The notes beneath the pieces are model-generated. The model was not told the origin of the DNA and ran no database searches. It saw nothing but the letters and a program-made list of their open reading frames with translations. A stretch of DNA of 64,000 bases from the NCBI GenBank assembly GCA_024734495.1, contig JALMQS010000681.1:9623576-9687575 (forward strand), written 5' to 3'. The stretch is from Forficula auricularia. Taxonomy: Eukaryota > Arthropoda > Insecta > Dermaptera > Forficulidae. A program made the translations under genes and the position numbers. Each line of letters starts with the position of its first letter. Position 1 is the stretch's first letter. This document shows positions 62,482 to 64,000 of the stretch, piece by piece.

Positions 62482-63030
62482 AAAACCGACTTCAAAAAAA
62501 TTAAATGCAACAAATAAAATACACTAAAAGGTATAAAATAATTATTAACTTATTTAGTTACAACTAAACTACGAAATATTAACATGAAATTACTTTTTGA
62601 AGTCGGTGTCAAACATATACCTTTTATGAATCGCACTCGGCGGATCTTACTTAGTACGTTTGGTGGGTACGCTCGCTTATAGGTATAGTTTGTTTGGCAC
62701 CGGCTACAAAAAGTAATTTCATGTTAATATTTCGTAGTTTAGTTGTAACTAAATAAGTTAATAATTATTTTATACCTTTTAGTGTATTTTATTTGTTGTA
62801 TTTAATTTTTTTGAAGTCGGTTTTTTTTTTAATATATTTTTAATCATCGAAATCGGTTCATAAACAAAGAAGTTAGGCCTGAACAAACCTAACAAAAAAG
62901 GTCTAATACCTATGAATTTTTTTTCAAAATCGGATCACAATTGGAGGAGATATGAGGTAAAATAGGCCCAAAAAAAAAAAAAAAAAAAAAATCAGTCGAA
63001 TAGAGAACCTCCTCCTTTTTTCAAGTCGGT
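62482..63030. mobile_element. accgacttc palindromic element, copy C
   Basis: Same head-and-tail plan as copy B. The spacer between the arms (62610-62695) is in the opposite orientation relative to the tail. Ends GAATAGAGAACCTCCTCC and AAGTCGGTT. Confidence 0.6.
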
Positions 63031-63034
63031 TAAA

Positions 63035-63088
63035 AAGTACGCGAGTAAGGCCAGCAAGATACCCGCCCAAGGCGGGCTTCGCAGTTGG
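63035..63088 (+). mobile_element. Helitron-like 3' end
   Basis: Hairpin CCCGCC-CAA-GGCGGG (63062-63076), CTTCGCAG and TTGG|T, a near match to the end at 44831-44854. The 5' end was not located. Confidence 0.5.
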
Positions 63089-64000
63089 TTGAATTTATAA
63101 CTTGGCAAGTTATAATAGTAAATAAATTACATTTAACGTGATGATATTTAATACTAGCTTAAAATATTTCTTTGGTAGTTGTTCTATTTTATATTAAAAA
63201 TAATTTAGTTGGATATAAAACTTGCCAAGTTTTATTTATCAATATCAAAGAAGGTAACAAATTTTCTTTTAAATCAATTGAAGAACGTTGTATAGTACAT
63301 TCCTATAGCTATGATTTAAGCAACGGCTATAGAACTTGGTACCCGTTAAAGACCACAATTCTTTTGTCGGCCAAGCCGACAACCTCGAACGTCGTTTATA
63401 CCGAACTTGGCCCTTTTTCACATTTATGTTTTTGATCAGGTCTCATTAATTTTTGATAAATTTTATCATTTTATTCATCTAAATAAATACATAGCAGTTG
63501 AATTTCACCTCTTCATTTTATGTCCTGAAGAAGGAAAAATTTCGGTTTTTAAATCTTTTCCTTTATCAATGTGCCAAGCTTTACCAGCATGCCAAATTTC
63601 AGCATTCTAACATGATTATATTTTCTCTATATGTTAATTAAGCATATAAATTGCACTCCTTCATTTTAGGTCCTGAAGAAGGTAAATTTTAAATTTTTCT
63701 ATTTTTCCTTTAATTGTAGCCCAAACTCTACCAGTATACCAAATTTCAGAATTCTAGGATCAGCGGAAGTACTCTAGCTTTTTGATGGGTGAGTGAGTGA
63801 GTGAGTTAGTCAATTAGTGTTAGAAACTGCACTTTTCAGACCTTAATAACTCAAGAACTATAATAGGTTTATTCATGAAATTTGGGATTCTAGGTGTTCA
63901 AGGGGCCTTATTAGACGCGCAAAATTTCAAGTGTGAAGGTCTAATAATTTTTGTGTTATGGTGGGATAGAATGTATTGAAATGGTTCGTGTAAATATACA
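63089..64000 (+). repeat. Right-edge repeats
   Basis: AACTTGGCAAGTT and AACTTGCCAAGTT palindromes near 63105 and 63220. Two direct repeats of about 150 nt (CCTGAAGAAGG... to CCAAATTTCAG...ATTCTA) start near 63524 and 63671, then a GTGA tandem tract at 63789-63806. It looks like a transposon tail running off the window. The frame at 63172-63435 has no recognised domain. Confidence 0.4.

Noticed and set aside
62236..62517. Overlapping frames of 93 and 76 residues
   Set aside because: Low-complexity GC-rich block followed by a transposon arm; no domain or splice context.

Overview
The window is AT-rich, intron-rich animal DNA with many interspersed repeats. Three things point to an arthropod, most likely an insect: an INF2/formin-3 gene, a DUF1091/CheA-like secreted protein gene, and a palindromic 'accgacttcaaaa' repeat of a kind I associate with many insects. 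The order cannot be fixed from the sequence.

Positions 93-37359 (+) hold one large gene, an INF2-class formin. I could follow 25 coding exons from the end of the N-terminal DID/FH3 domain, through a proline-rich FH1, a full FH2 actin-assembly domain and a WH2/DAD-like motif, into a long basic Ser/Pro/Arg-rich tail ending at TAG 37357-37359. Its 5' exons lie to the left of the window. The introns are packed with transposable elements. A second, alternative 3'-terminal exon (18957-19054) with its own stop and two AATAAA signals would give a short isoform. The FH1 exon has a one-base frame inconsistency.

Positions 37445-54676 are intergenic and built of transposons: hAT-like MITEs, a Helitron-like element carrying a nested hAT MITE, palindromic elements, an apparently intact Tc1-like transposon (46935-48582), a solo LTR (50089-50799), and a young internally deleted LTR retrotransposon with a gag frame (51635-53310). 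The latter sits beside a damaged open frame of unknown identity.

Positions 54677-60166 (-) hold a small gene with three clear coding exons and a probable 20-nt signal-peptide exon. It encodes a DUF1091/CheA-like lipid-binding-fold protein. The 5' part of one exon and its upstream intron are tandemly triplicated. Positions 60200-64000 are repeats: a tandem array of about 179 bp, the accgacttc palindrome, Helitron-like ends and a (GTGA)n tract.

The most unusual feature is a set of palindromic repeat families (409-848, 8922-9478, 2698-2945, 13371-13468, 35443-35602, 45351-45596, 42541-42965) whose arms carry hammerhead-ribozyme-like cores. The core is CUGANGA, one extra base, a stem II that changes compensatorily between families, then GAAA. 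In two families this is followed by ACUAUAGU and a UC cleavage position. Such ribozymes are known from Penelope-like retroelements and retrozymes.
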